This document shows positions 36,334-45,589 of a DNA stretch of 64,000 bases, piece by piece. The notes beneath the pieces were generated by a model, which had not been told where the DNA came from, did no database searches, and saw only the letters and a program-made list of their open reading frames with translations. The stretch lies in NCBI GenBank assembly GCA_016706845.1, contig JADJIV010000008.1, forward strand, positions 1 to 64,000, written 5' to 3'. The position numbers and the translations under genes are program-made. This DNA comes from PNOJ01 sp016706845 (GTDB lineage: Bacteria > Krumholzibacteriota > Krumholzibacteriia > LZORAL124-64-63). How positions within the stretch are numbered: position 1 is the stretch's first letter; each line of letters starts with the position of its first letter.

Positions 36334-36914
36334 ATGGCAGCAGCGACCACTGAGATCCGCTGGCACGGCCGCGGCGGACAGGGGGCCAAGACGGCGGCGA
36401 TTTTCCTGGCTGAGGCGGTCCTCGACCAGGGCAAGCACAGCCAGGGCTTCCTGAGTACGGCCCCGAACGACGAGGCGCCCCCGTGCGCGGGTTCACCCGC
36501 ATCTCCGACGCCCCGATCCGCCTGCACTGCAGCATCGCCGAGCCCGACTACGTGATCGTGCTCGACCCCACGCTGCTGGATTCCAAAGCCGCGGGCGTGC
36601 CCGACGGCGCCAGCGAAGACACGGTCTTCCTGATCAACACCGTCGAGACCCCCGCCAACATCCGCAAGCGGCTGGGCATCAAGGGCGGCAAGGTCCACAC
36701 CGTGGACGCCTCGCTCATCGCCCAGGAGAGCTTCGGGCGGCCCATCCCCAACATGCCGATGATCGGCGCGCTGGCCGCGGTGGCCGACGTGATCACCCTG
36801 GAGAACCTCGTCGCCTCGCTGGTGGTGCGCTTCAAGAAGAAGTTCAGCCAGGCCGTCATCGACGGGAACGTCACCGCCGTGGAAAGGGCCTACAAGGAGC
36901 TGGTGTCAGAATGA
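36334..36914 (+). CDS. porG: pyruvate:ferredoxin oxidoreductase, gamma subunit (one frame break)
   Basis: About 193 residues. The gamma subunit completes the four-subunit enzyme that oxidises pyruvate (or a related 2-oxoacid) with CoA to acyl-CoA, CO2 and reduced ferredoxin. EIRWHGRGGQGAKTAAIFLAEA is the family N-terminus. One base lost near 36450 hides the next conserved block; restoring a C gives GF-P-EYGPERRGAPVRGFTR. The rest is intact: PDYVIVLDPTLL, FLINTVETP and ALAAVADVITLENL. AAGGAG precedes the ATG. The stop overlaps porD by ATGA. Gene order gamma-delta-alpha-beta is that of archaeal and Thermotoga pyruvate oxidoreductases. Confidence 0.9.
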
Positions 36915-37219
36915 GTACCATCCCGACTTCCGGCCTGAACGATGGCGGCATCATCACCGAGGCCGGCAACGCCGCCGAATTCAAGACGGGCGACTGGCGC
37001 TCGAACGTGCCGCAGTGGGTCCCCGAGAACTGCATCCACTGCATGTTCTGCTGGATCTACTGCCCGGACACGGCCGTGGCCATCGACAATACGGGCGAGA
37101 AGACCGTCATGACGGGCTTCGTCTTCGAGCACTGCAAGGGTTGCGGGATCTGTGCGCAGCACTGCCCGCCCGCCGCCAAGGGGAAAGCGGCCATCGTCAT
37201 GGTCCGCGACGAAAAGTAG
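36911..37219 (+). CDS. porD: pyruvate:ferredoxin oxidoreductase, delta subunit (2[4Fe-4S] ferredoxin)
   Basis: 102 residues. A ferredoxin-like subunit with two cluster motifs: CIHCMFCWIYCP (about 42-53) and CKGCGICAQHCP (about 78-89). It passes electrons from the TPP/cluster site of the beta subunit to external ferredoxin. WVPENCIHCMFCWIYCPDTA is characteristic of PorD/VorD. The start overlaps the porG stop (ATGA). It is followed after 19 bases by porA, which has its own GGAAAGGAG site. Confidence 0.93.
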   Translation: MSTIPTSGLNDGGIITEAGNAAEFKTGDWRSNVPQWVPENCIHCMFCWIYCPDTAVAIDNTGEKTVMTGFVFEHCKGCGICAQHCPPAAKGKAAIVMVRDEK

Positions 37220-37238
37220 CCACGGAAAGGAGTGTCCC

Positions 37239-38425
37239 ATGAAGCAGATCTACGTCGGGCTGACCGGGAACGAGGCCGTGGCGACCGCCTTCAAGCAGGC
37301 TCGTCCCCACGTGGCCCCCGCGTTCCCGATCACGCCCCAGACCGAGATGATGCACAAGTTCGCCGACTTCGTCGCCGACGGGGCCGTCGACACCGAGATG
37401 ATCCTGGTCGAGAGCGAGCACTCGGCCATGAGCGCGGCCATCGGCTCGGCCGCCACCGGCGCCCGCACCTTCACCGCCACCAGTTCGGCCGGCTTCGCCC
37501 TGATGTGGGAAGTCATCTACGTCGCGGCCTCGCTGCGGCTGCCGATCTGCATGCCGGTGGTCAACCGCGCGCTGTCCGGCAACATCAACATCCACAACGA
37601 CCACTCCGACGCCATGGGCGGCCGCGACGCCGGCTGGATCCAGCTGTGGTGCGAGAACACCCAGGAGGCGTACGACCACGCCCTGATGTGCTGGCGCATC
37701 GCCGAGCACAAGGACGTCCGCCTGCCGGTGATGATCAACTACGACGGCTTCATCATCAGCCACACGTCCGAGTCGCTGCACATCCTGACGGACGACGACG
37801 CCTGGAAGTTCATCGGGCCCAAGGATCTCAAGACCGGTTACTCCCTGCTGGACATGGACCACCCGATCACGGTCGGGCCGCTGGACCTCACCGACTACTA
37901 CTTCGAGCACAAGCTCTCGCAGATCGAGGCGCTCAAGCGGGCGCCGAAGTACATCGCCGAGGTCTACAAGGAGTTCGGCGAGCTCACCGGCCGCCACTAC
38001 TCGTTCTTCGAGGAGTACCGCACCGACGACGCCGACATGGTCATCGTGGCGCTCGGCTCGACGGCCGGCACGGCCAAGGACGTCATCGACGCCCAGCGCG
38101 AGAAGGGCGTGAAGGTGGGCCTGCTGAAGATCCACATGTTCCGTCCCTTCCCGGCGGCGGAGCTCGCCAAGGCCCTGTCGAAGGCCAAGGTGGTCGGGGT
38201 CATGGACAAGTCCGTCAGCTTCGGCGGCTGGGGCGGCCCGCTCTTCAACGAGATCCGCTCGGCCCTCTACGACCTGCGGCCCGGCCGAAGATCCACAACT
38301 GGATCTACGGGCTCGGCGGCCGCGACACCGATACCAAGCAGATCGTCTCGCTGATCGAGCAGCTGCAGCCGATCGCCAAGGGTCGCGAGACCGAAACCGT
38401 CAACCTGCTGGGCGTCCGGCTGTAA
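37239..38425 (+). CDS. porA: pyruvate:ferredoxin oxidoreductase, alpha subunit (one frame break)
   Basis: About 395 residues. Carries the pyrimidine-binding domain (AFPITPQTEMMHKFADF; VESEHSAMSAAIGSAATGAR; TATSSAGFALMWEVIYVAA) and the C-terminal transketolase-like domain (VIVALGSTAGTAKDVID; VGVMDKSVSFGGWGGPLF). The ESEHSA block binds TPP with the beta subunit. The last 47 residues (…KIHNWIYGLGGRDT… to GVRL) are in another frame, reached by one missing base in CCC near 38282; the stop is TAA 38423-38425. Fifteen bases later comes porB. The por and 2-oxoisovalerate (vor) enzymes share this layout, so pyruvate is the likely but not proven substrate. Confidence 0.92.
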
Positions 38426-38438
38426 AGGAGGGACCGTC

Positions 38439-39379
38439 ATGGCTGTTGTGAACCTGCAGACGCTTTCCAAGAACGAGGACCTCCTCTCCGGCGGGCACCG
38501 CGCCTGCGCCGGCTGCACCGGCTCGAACATCCTGCGCCAGATCATGCTGACCGCGGGCCGCGACACGGTCGTGGGCGGCGCCACGGGCTGCATGGAGGTC
38601 GTCACCACGATCTTCCCGTACACCGCCTGGAAGACGCCGTTCATCCACTCCGCCTTCGAGAACGCGGCCGCCACGGTCTCGGGCGCCGAGACCGCGTACC
38701 GCGCCCTGCAGAAGCGGGGCGAGCTGCCCGTGCCGCGTGAGAAGATCAACTTCATCGCCTTCGGCGGCGACGGCGGCACCTACGACATCGGCCTGCAGTC
38801 GCTGTCCGGGGCCATGGAGCGCGGCCACAACATGCTGTACGTCTGCTACGACAACGAGGCGTACATGAACACGGGCATCCAGCGCTCGGGCGCCACCCCG
38901 TTCGGCGCGCACACCTCCACCGCGCCCGCGGGCAAGGTGAAGCAGGGGAAGGACCGCCACCGCAAGGACCTCACGAAGATCATGGTGGCGCACAACATCC
39001 CCTACGTCGCGCAGACGACGCCCTTCCACTGGAAGGACCTGCAGATGAAGGTCCGCAAGGCCCTGGACGTGGACGGGCCGGCCTTCCTCAACATCCTGAT
39101 GCCGTGCACCGTGGGCTGGGCTTCGACCCGGCGCTGGGCATGGAACTGGCGAAGATGGCGACCGAGTGCAACTTCTGGCCGCTGTTCGAGGTCGAGAACG
39201 GCGAGTACAAGCTGACGTACAAGCCGAAGGCCGACCGCACGCCCATCGAGGAGTGGCTCAAGACCCAGGTGCGCTTCAAGCACCTGTTCAAGCCGGGCAA
39301 CGAGGCACTCATCGTGGAGATCCAGCGCTGGGTCGACGACGAGCAGCGCAAGCTCCTGAAGCTCTGCGGGGAGGCCTGA
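38439..39379 (+). CDS. porB: pyruvate:ferredoxin oxidoreductase, beta subunit (one frame break)
   Basis: About 313 residues, AAGGAGG before ATG. Contains the Cys cluster CAGCTG (about 24-29) and Cys in GATGCMEVV, which with a later Cys bind a [4Fe-4S] cluster; the TPP signature FGGDGGTYDIGLQSLSGAME; and CYDNEAYMNTGIQRSGATPF, typical of PorB. A G missing in GGG near 39118 splits the gene; the rest (FDPALGMELAKMATECNFWP … LLKLCGEA) restores a normal end at TGA 39379. The last 16 bases of the gene, including its stop, are repeated in inverted orientation at 39543-39558. Confidence 0.92.
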
Positions 39380-39558
39380 ACCACCGCGGGGCCGGGGCAT
39401 GACACACCCGCTGTGACGGGGACGCGCGCCGGGCACATCGTGCCCGGCGCGCTGCAACTACGGCCTCCTGCGCCGTCCTGGCGCAGGAGGCCTGCAGACA
39501 CCCCCGTCACAGCGGGTGTGTCATGCCCCGGGGCGCGGCGGTTCAGGCCTCGCCGCAG
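39364..39558. repeat. cloverleaf palindromic element, copy 2, with inverted copy of the porB end
   Basis: The core is a perfect 30-bp outer stem (39392-39421 with 39502-39531). Inside: a 13-bp hairpin (39424-39436 with 39440-39452, loop ATC), 9-nt linker, a 13-bp hairpin (39462-39474 with 39480-39492, loop GTCCT), and 6-nt linker TGCAGA. Outside the core the arms go on: 39364-39387, the 3' end of porB with its stop and the bases after it, matches the inverted complement of 39535-39558 at 22 of 24 positions. It fills the convergent gap between porB and pilD. No T run follows. Confidence 0.85.
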
Positions 39559-39588
39559 GACATTCGGATCACTGATGCAGTGTGGGAT

Positions 39589-40406
39589 TTAGAGGGCCAG
39601 GTACCAGGACCAGATGGGGCGGCCCCAGAAGACCATGGCGGCGGCGGCGGGAGCCAGGAAGACGCCGTAGGGGAGGGCCGTGAGGCGGTCGGCGCGGCCG
39701 CGGGCGGCCATCGTGAGGCCGACCAGGGCCCCGACGAAGGAGCCCGCCAGGAACGTGAGCAGCACGCCCTGCCAGCCCAGCCAGGCGCCGAGCATGGCGG
39801 CCAGCTTCACGTCACCGCCGCCCAGGCCGTCGAAGCCGCGCCAATGCCGGTAGCCGAGGCGCACCCCCTCCAGGACCAGCCAGCCGCCGACGGCGCCCAG
39901 CAGGGCGTCGAGGCGCGCCGTGCCGAGCAGGGGGCAGAACAGCAGGCCCAGGGCGATGCCCGGCAGGGTGATCACGTCCAGGATCAGGCGGTGGTCGAGG
40001 TCGATCAGGAAGATGGCGATCAGGGCCAGCAGCAGCAGCGAGGTGGCGGCGGCGGCGGCGGGAGGGTGGGTGCGGCCAGGAACGCGGCGACGGCGGTCAG
40101 GCCGCCGGCCAGTTCCACCAGCGGGTAGCGGGGGCTGATGGGCGCGGCGCAGTCGCGGCAGCGGCCGCGCAGCAGCAGCCAGCCGAGGACCGGGAGGTTG
40201 TCGCGGGGGCGCACGGCGTGGCCGCAGGCCGGGCAGCGCGAGCCCGGCCAGGCCAGCGACTCCCCGCGGGGCAGCCGCCAGACCACCACGTTCAGGAAGC
40301 TGCCGAACAGCAGGCCCAGCAGCAGGACGCCGGCGAGCAGCGGGCCCGCCGGCAGTTCCGTGGCGGCGGCCGCGGCCGCCAGCGCGCTCACGTGTTCGGC
40401 GCCCAC
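39589..40406 (-). CDS. pilD: prepilin peptidase (one frame break)
   Basis: About 272 residues from GTG 40406. PilD cleaves the leader of type IV prepilins and methylates the new N-terminus. Seen: the first helix, LFGSFLNVVVWRLPRG, the zinc-binding CPACG and CRDC pairs (about 58 and 83), then FLIDLDHRLILDVITLPG with the first catalytic Asp and FDGLGGGDVKLAAMLGAWLG with the second. A frame break in a CCG run near 40060 separates the halves. It is the last gene of the pil operon, two bases after pilT; its substrates (PilA, PilV, PilW) are upstream. Confidence 0.93.
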
Positions 40407-40407
40407 G

Positions 40408-41534
40408 TCAGCCCTGCACGACCTGGCGCGCCTTCTCCGGGTCCATGAAGCGCGGCAGGACGGTGGCCGCGTCGACCTGGCCCTCGCGGTAGAGGCGCAG
40501 CAGGGAGTCGTCCAGCAGGCACATCCCCTCGGAAGAGCTGCTGGAGATGACGTTGTTGATCATGTGGACTTTGCCTTCGCGGATCTGGTTGGACACCGGA
40601 CTGTTGACGAAGAGCACCTCGCGGGCGGCGACGCGCCCCTGGCCGTCGCGCCGGCGCAGCAGGACCTGCGAGATGACGCAGCGCAGCGTCAGGGCCAGGC
40701 GCGTGCGCACCTCCTCCTGGTCCTGGATCGGGAAGACGTCGATGATGCGGTTGATGGTCTTGGCCGCGGACTGGGTGGCCAGGGTGCTGATCACGACGTT
40801 GCCGGTCTCGGCCGCCGTCAGCGCGATCTCGATCGTCGCGCGGTCGCGCATCTCGCCGACGAAGATGACGTGGGCCATCTGGCGCAGCGCCGAGCGCAGG
40901 CCGGTGGCGTAGTCGTGGACGTCGGTGCCCACCTCGCGCTGGTCGATGACGCATTTCTTGCTCTTCATGCGGAACTCGATCGGGTCCTCGATGGTCACGA
41001 TGTGCTTGGCGTAGCCGTCGACCGTGTTCATGTACTCGAGCAGGCAGGCCAGGGTCGTGGACTTGCCGGCGCCGGTGGGGCCGGTGACCAGGATCAGGCC
41101 GTTGGGGATGTTGAGCATCCGCTTGACCAGGCTCTCCTGCAGGCCGACCGTCGAGAAGTGCGGGATCTCCAGCGGCACGTGGCGCAGCACGGCCGACACC
41201 GAGCCGCGCTGCTGGAAGACGTTGGCCCGGAAGCGCGCCACGTCGAACAGTTCCAGCGACATGTCGCCGTCGAGGTCGCGCTCGAAGCGCTGCCGGTGTT
41301 CCGGCCCCAGCAGGCTGAAGGCCAACTCCCGGCTCTCCGCGGGCGTCAGCCGGTGCCGCGCGTCCATCGCCTCGAGGCGGCCGTGGATGTGGAAGGTGAC
41401 CGGCGAGCCGGCCGAGATCAGGATGTCCGAGGCCTGGCGCCGCACGCCCTCGCGCAGGATCTCGTCGATGACAGGCGAGGGCGCGTCTCGGCGCCGGCGG
41501 GCGCCAAGGGCGGTGCGGTCAGCGTCGCTTCCAT
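40408..41534 (-). CDS. pilT: PilT-like twitching ATPase with altered His box
   Basis: About 375 residues from ATG 41534 with a frame break near 41480 that joins MEATLTAPPLAPAG to SPVIDEILREGVRRQASDIL. PilT drives pilus retraction. Present: Walker A GPTGAGKSTTLA (about 150), Asp box VTIEDPIEF, Walker B HVIFVGEMRD and SAAKTINRIIDVFP. The His box, normally TLHT, reads ISTLATQSAAKT here (about 248), losing the invariant His that couples hexamer motions; PilB in the same operon keeps STIHAND. The Arg finger region looks normal. Whether retraction is impaired, or this is a specialised paralogue, cannot be told from sequence. Confidence 0.9.
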
Positions 41535-41617
41535 GTCGGCCGTCCTCTTCCTGACAGTCCCGTCCGGCGGGTCGTCGTGTCGGCGAAATTTCAAGATCCG
41601 CCGCCTGGGCTGTGCGG

Positions 41618-41643
41618 GCGCGGCGCCCCCGCGGGCGCCGCGC
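41618..41643 (-). promoter_or_regulatory. GC hairpin between pilQ and pilT
   Basis: A perfect 11-bp stem (41618-41628 with 41633-41643), 4-nt loop, in the 124-nt gap after pilQ. There is no T run in either direction; it may be an mRNA stabiliser or partial terminator that sets pilT-pilD apart. Confidence 0.4.
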
Positions 41644-41658
41644 CGCGCGCGGTGGTGG

Positions 41659-43015
41659 CTATTCGGCGTCGGGCGTCGCCGGGTTGTTGTTCTCGAGCGC
41701 GTCGATTTCCAGCAGGGTCGGCGCCAGATTGGGGCACTCCAGGGCGGCCTGCGGCAGGGCCGCCCCCGCGTCGCCGATGATCCGCGGCGTGATCTCGATC
41801 ACGAGATCGTAGCGGTTGACCTCGTCCTTGCTGTAGCGGAACAGGGCGCCCAGCAGCGGCAGGTCGCCGAACAGGGGGACCTTCTTGGTGGTTTCGCGCT
41901 TCTCTTCGGAGAGCAGGCCGCCCAGGTAGATCGTCTCGCCGTCGTGGACGCGCACCGTGGCCGAGGCCCGCCGCGTCGAGGTCTCGGGCAGGTCCTCGTC
42001 CGGGCCCACGAACTTCAGGATCCGCGACACTTCGGGCTCCACCAGGACCGTGATGTAGCCGTCATCGGTGACGCGCGGCGTGATGTTGAGCTTCACGCCG
42101 ACGTCGATCTTCTCCAGCTGGATCGACTGCATGGTGCCGCCGGAGGCGCCGGGGGACTGCAGCGAGGTGATGACCACCGGCACGGTCTCGCCGGCGAAGA
42201 TCTCGGCGGCCGACCCGTCCAGGGTGGCGATCTTGACGTTCGAGAGCAGCCGGGCGTGCTCTTCGGTGATCAGGGCGTCGATGGCCAGGTCGAAGGTGGC
42301 GTACTGGCGGAAGAAGCCCGAGCCGTCGGCCATGCGCACGTAGTCGATGTCGACGGGGAACTCGCCGGGCTGCGAGGTGCCGTTGTAGCCCTCGACGATC
42401 TTGGTCGACCACTTGGTCAGCTTCTCCCAGTCGATGCCGACCTCCATGAGCGAGGAGGTGTTGATCTCGATGAGTCGGGCCTCCAGCAGCACCTGCTGGG
42501 GACGGCGGTCCAGCTCGCGGATGACCGCGGACACCTGCTCCAGCTCGGAGTGGGTCGCGCACCACGACGCGGTGCTGGTCGGGCTCGACCGAGACGCTCT
42601 CGGTCACGACCTCCAGCGCCTCGCGGACCCGCTCGGGGTCGGCGTGCTGCAGGTCGTAGACGCGCGTCACCAGGCCGGTGCGCGTGATCAGGCGCTCGAC
42701 GTCGGCGACCAGGATCGTGCCGCCGACGCGCTCGTAGGCCAGGCCGGCCGCCCTCACGACGAGGTTCAGCGCCTCTTCGAACGGCGTGTCGGTGAGCCGG
42801 ATCGAGATCATCCGCTCGGAGACCTCGGGACTGGTGACGATGTTCAGCCCGCCGCGGTCGGCGAGGATCTTCAGGACCTCGCCCACCGGCGTGTCGGCCG
42901 CCTGCAGGGTCACCAGGTCCTGGCCGGCGGCCGCGGCCGCGACGGGCAGCGACAGCAGGGCCAGGGCCAGCAAGGCCAGCAGGGGCCGGCGCAGTGTCGT
43001 GCGGATCGGGTTCAT
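41659..43015 (-). CDS. pilQ: type IV pilus secretin PilQ, short form (one frame break)
   Basis: About 452 residues from ATG 43015 (AGGAGGGA upstream). PilQ forms the outer-membrane gate for the pilus. Signal peptide about 8-30 (VAAAAAG); an N0-type domain (LQAADTPVGEVLKILADRGG); an N1/NolW repeat (VTRVYDLQHADPERVREALE); then, after a frame break near 42555, the secretin core (QVLLEARLIEINTSSLMEVG, VPVVITSLQ, LNITPRVTDDGYITVLVEPE, IYLGGLLSEEKRETTKKVPL, VIEITPRII). It lacks the AMIN domains of proteobacterial PilQ, hence the shorter length. Confidence 0.92.
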
Positions 43016-43034
43016 GTCGGGTTCCCTCCTGGGG

Positions 43035-43512
43035 TCAGGGCAGGACGACGGTGTCGCCGCCCTTGGTGATGGTGACCGCATCGCTCGTGATCGCGGACAC
43101 CGTCCATCCTTGGAACGTCTCGCCCTGGTGCAGCCAGCCGGAGCGCTGGCCCGCGACGTTGATCTGCGTGGAGGGGTTGACGTGGTCGAACAGCAAAGCC
43201 GACAGGGTCGGGGCGGTCGCGACCGCCTCGATCTGCCGGGGGGCCCGCTCCGTCGGCGCCGTGCGCCGGGCGCTGAACGGGTCGCGCGCGACGGGTTGCG
43301 CGGCCGCGATGAGGCTGTCGCGCCGGTCGAGCGCCGCCATGTCGACGCCGCCGCCGGCGGCGGGGGCGGCGTCGGCCCGCGGCCGCCGCGGCCGGGTTCG
43401 CCAGCACGGCGCTGACGGTGCGCTGGCTGCGCAGGGCCAGCACCAGGACCAGGGCCAGCATGACCGCCAGCCCGATCCGGAACGTGCGCTTGTCCTGAAG
43501 GTCCTGCGCCAT
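43035..43512 (-). CDS. pilP: PilP-like pilus assembly protein (one frame break)
   Basis: About 159 residues from ATG 43512, GGAGGTG upstream, corrected near 43380. A short cytoplasmic tail, one membrane helix (IGLAVMLALVLVLAL, about 12-28), an Ala-rich linker and a small C-terminal beta domain (GWLHQGETFQGWTVSAITSD…ITKGGDTVVL). That domain is like the HR region of PilP/GspC, which contacts the secretin N0 domain. Unlike proteobacterial PilP it seems anchored by a helix, not a lipid. Position between pilO and pilQ supports the call. Confidence 0.75.
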
Positions 43513-43514
43513 GG

Positions 43515-44045
43515 TCACTGCACCTCCGTCGGGTCGTAGATCGAGATGTTGAAGCGGCCCTCGAGATCGCCCGATTCCAGCATCTTCTTGATCGCCAGGG
43601 CGTCGATGCTCACCAGGCGGCGGCCGCTCTCGAGATCGCGGACGAAGGTCTGGATCTCCGCGTAGTCGCCGCGGGCGCGGATGAGGAAGTCGCTGCGGCG
43701 CAGACGGCCGAAGTCCTCGCCGCCGTTGGTGGTCATGTCCAGCCTCTGCAGCCCGGAGCGGTCGAGCGCCTGGCCCAGGTAGGCCACGGCGTCGGGCTGC
43801 GTCCGGTCGGTCAGCTCGGCCAGGCCGGCCACGTCGAAGTGGACGGCCAGACGGCGGCTCTCGCTCTCGAGACGCAGCTGGTCCTGGATCTGGGTCTGCA
43901 GTTGCGCGCACTCGCCGGTCAGGCGCTGGATCTCCTGCAGGCGAGGCCGGGCGAACGCCATCTCGATGACCAGCCCGACGACGAGCAGCAGGCCGGCCGC
44001 GGCCAGGACGACGGGCAAACGCGTTCCCGTGCAGCGGATGTTCAT
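43515..44045 (-). CDS. pilO: pilus alignment protein PilO
   Basis: 176 residues. One membrane helix (about 10-30), a coiled coil (about 33-65; LQEIQRLTGECAQLQTQIQD), then a ferredoxin-like periplasmic domain with DFLIRARGDYAEIQTFVRDL and SIDALAIKK, the PilO pattern. With PilN and PilM it forms the inner-membrane platform linking ATPases to the secretin. The start overlaps the pilN stop (ATGA, 44042-44045). Confidence 0.88.
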   Translation of the reverse strand: MNIRCTGTRLPVVLAAAGLLLVVGLVIEMAFARPRLQEIQRLTGECAQLQTQIQDQLRLESESRRLAVHFDVAGLAELTDRTQPDAVAYLGQALDRSGLQRLDMTTNGGEDFGRLRRSDFLIRARGDYAEIQTFVRDLESGRRLVSIDALAIKKMLESGDLEGRFNISIYDPTEVQ

Positions 44046-44605
44046 TCCTTCACCTCCGGGGGCGCGCAGAGCACGGCGAACTCACCGGAGCCGCCGCCGC
44101 GGATGTTGCCCAGGTCCACCCGCGGGAAGTCGTCCGTCATCCGCGGGTCGGCGCGCAGCCGCTCGAGGTAGGACGACACCACGGTCAGGGCCCCGTCCGC
44201 GTCGAGCGCCTCGCCGTTGATCTCGAAGCGCGGGCGTTCCCGCTTCGACGCGGTGCGGCCCTGGATCTCCACCAGCTTCATGCCGGAGGCGCACTGCTCG
44301 GCGACGGCGGCGAGCTTGGGCGTCCAGTCCACGCGCTTGTCCCGCAGGGCGACCAGCTCGAGGGCCACGTCCAGCTCGGGGCGCGCGCGCGAGCTGGCCT
44401 GCAGCCGCGACGTCAGCTGGGGCAGCTCGGCGCGCAGCGACGCGGCCCGCTCGTTCAGCAGGTGGTCGCTGACCACCAGGACGCCGACCATCAGCACTTC
44501 GAGCCCCAGCAGAGCGAGCAGCACGCCGCCGGCGGCGGTCCGGGACCGCTGCCGCTGGCGGCGTTCCTGGTACTCGGGGTAGAGGTTGATCCTATACATG
44601 GGCAC
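44042..44605 (-). CDS. pilN: pilus alignment protein PilN
   Basis: 187 residues from GTG 44605, or 185 from ATG 44599. The cytoplasmic N-terminus MYRINLYPEYQERRQRQ contains the INLYP motif that binds PilM. A membrane helix (about 26-47), coiled coil and a C-terminal periplasmic domain (VEIQGRTASKRERPRFEING) follow. It overlaps the end of pilM by 8-14 bases. Confidence 0.9.
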   Translation of the reverse strand: MPMYRINLYPEYQERRQRQRSRTAAGGVLLALLGLEVLMVGVLVVSDHLLNERAASLRAELPQLTSRLQASSRARPELDVALELVALRDKRVDWTPKLAAVAEQCASGMKLVEIQGRTASKRERPRFEINGEALDADGALTVVSSYLERLRADPRMTDDFPRVDLGNIRGGGSGEFAVLCAPPEVKE

Positions 44606-45576
44606 CGTCCCACCAGCGGCAGAGGCCGCAGGCCATGAGGTATTCCGGCCCGACCGGCCGGCCGTCGATCTCGCCGCGGGCGCCCAGCCCCGCCAGGGGC
44701 TGGAACAGTTCGAAGCGCTTGCCGGTCGCCGCCGCCAGGGCCGCGAGGCGCCCCTCCGCGAGCGCGCCGCCGCCGGCGGCGTGGATGGTCGCGATCTCCT
44801 GCCGGTACCGTCCCCGGTAGAAGGTGATCGTCTGCTCGATGCCCGCCGACAGCTTGAGGCGGAACCCGTGCTCCTGGGGCGAAGCGGGGTCGGCGGGTGC
44901 GTCGGGGCCGACCGTGCGGGTCAGCAGCCCGCCGCGCCGCGAGGCGATGTGCAGGGCGGCGTGGCGGCCGCCCACGTCCAGCAGTCCGACCGCCTCGTCG
45001 ACAGCCGCGTGGAGCGGCAGCTCGGCGAACAGGGCGTTCAGGGCCGCCAGCGGTTCGAGGTCCACGACCTCGGGCTCGAGGCCGGCCTGGGCCAGCACGG
45101 CCACCACCCAGTCCCGGCGCGCGCGGGGCACGGCGGCCATCAGGACCCGCGACCCGGTCGCGGCGGGCTCGGCCTCCAGCACCGCGGTGGCCGGACGCGG
45201 CGCCGAGGACCTGCCCGGCGAGCACGGGCGACTCCATGTTGTCCAGTTCGAGGTGGTTGCGGGCCTCGAAGGGCAGGGCCCGGGCCAGCTCGGCCGGGGT
45301 GATCGGCGGCAGCTCGGTCTCGCGCAGCGCGGTCTCCTTCCAGCCCACGCTGACCGCCACGCGGCCCAGCTGGGTGCGGCCCAGGCCCTGCTTGCGCAGC
45401 AGCTCGCGCAGCGCGGCGCCGGCCCGCTCGGTGCGGTTCTCGCGGTCCAGGCCGTCCCAGGGTTCGGTGCCGGCGTGGGTGACGACCTCGAGCGCCGCGC
45501 GACCCTCCCCGCGCACCAACTTGATGCCGGTGGATCCGATGTCGATGCCCGTGCGGGCTTTGCGGGTTCGGAACAC
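44592..45576 (-). CDS. pilM: pilus assembly ATPase-like protein PilM (one frame break)
   Basis: About 328 residues from ATG 45576. FtsA/actin-like fold: phosphate-binding loop TGIDIGSTGIKLVRG (about 8-22), RVAVSVGWKETALRETELP, and after a break near 45195 LEPEVVDLEPLAALNALF, GLLDVGGRHAALHI (second phosphate loop) and SAGIEQTITFYRGRY. PilM is cytoplasmic and binds the PilN tail. It ends in TAG 44594-44592 within the pilN start region. Confidence 0.9.
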
Positions 45577-45589
45577 GCCGTCCTCCTTG

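Noticed and set aside
36440..39125. Programmed frameshifting in porG, porA and porB
   Set aside because: No slippery heptamer with downstream pseudoknot is evident, breaks occur in many unrelated genes, and each is repaired by one base in a G/C run.
36088..39531. Cloverleaf elements as CRISPR repeats or as ordinary terminators
   Set aside because: They are inverted, not direct, repeats with only two copies 3.2 kb apart. Neither has a T run after a stem, and the multi-branched fold is more than a terminator needs.
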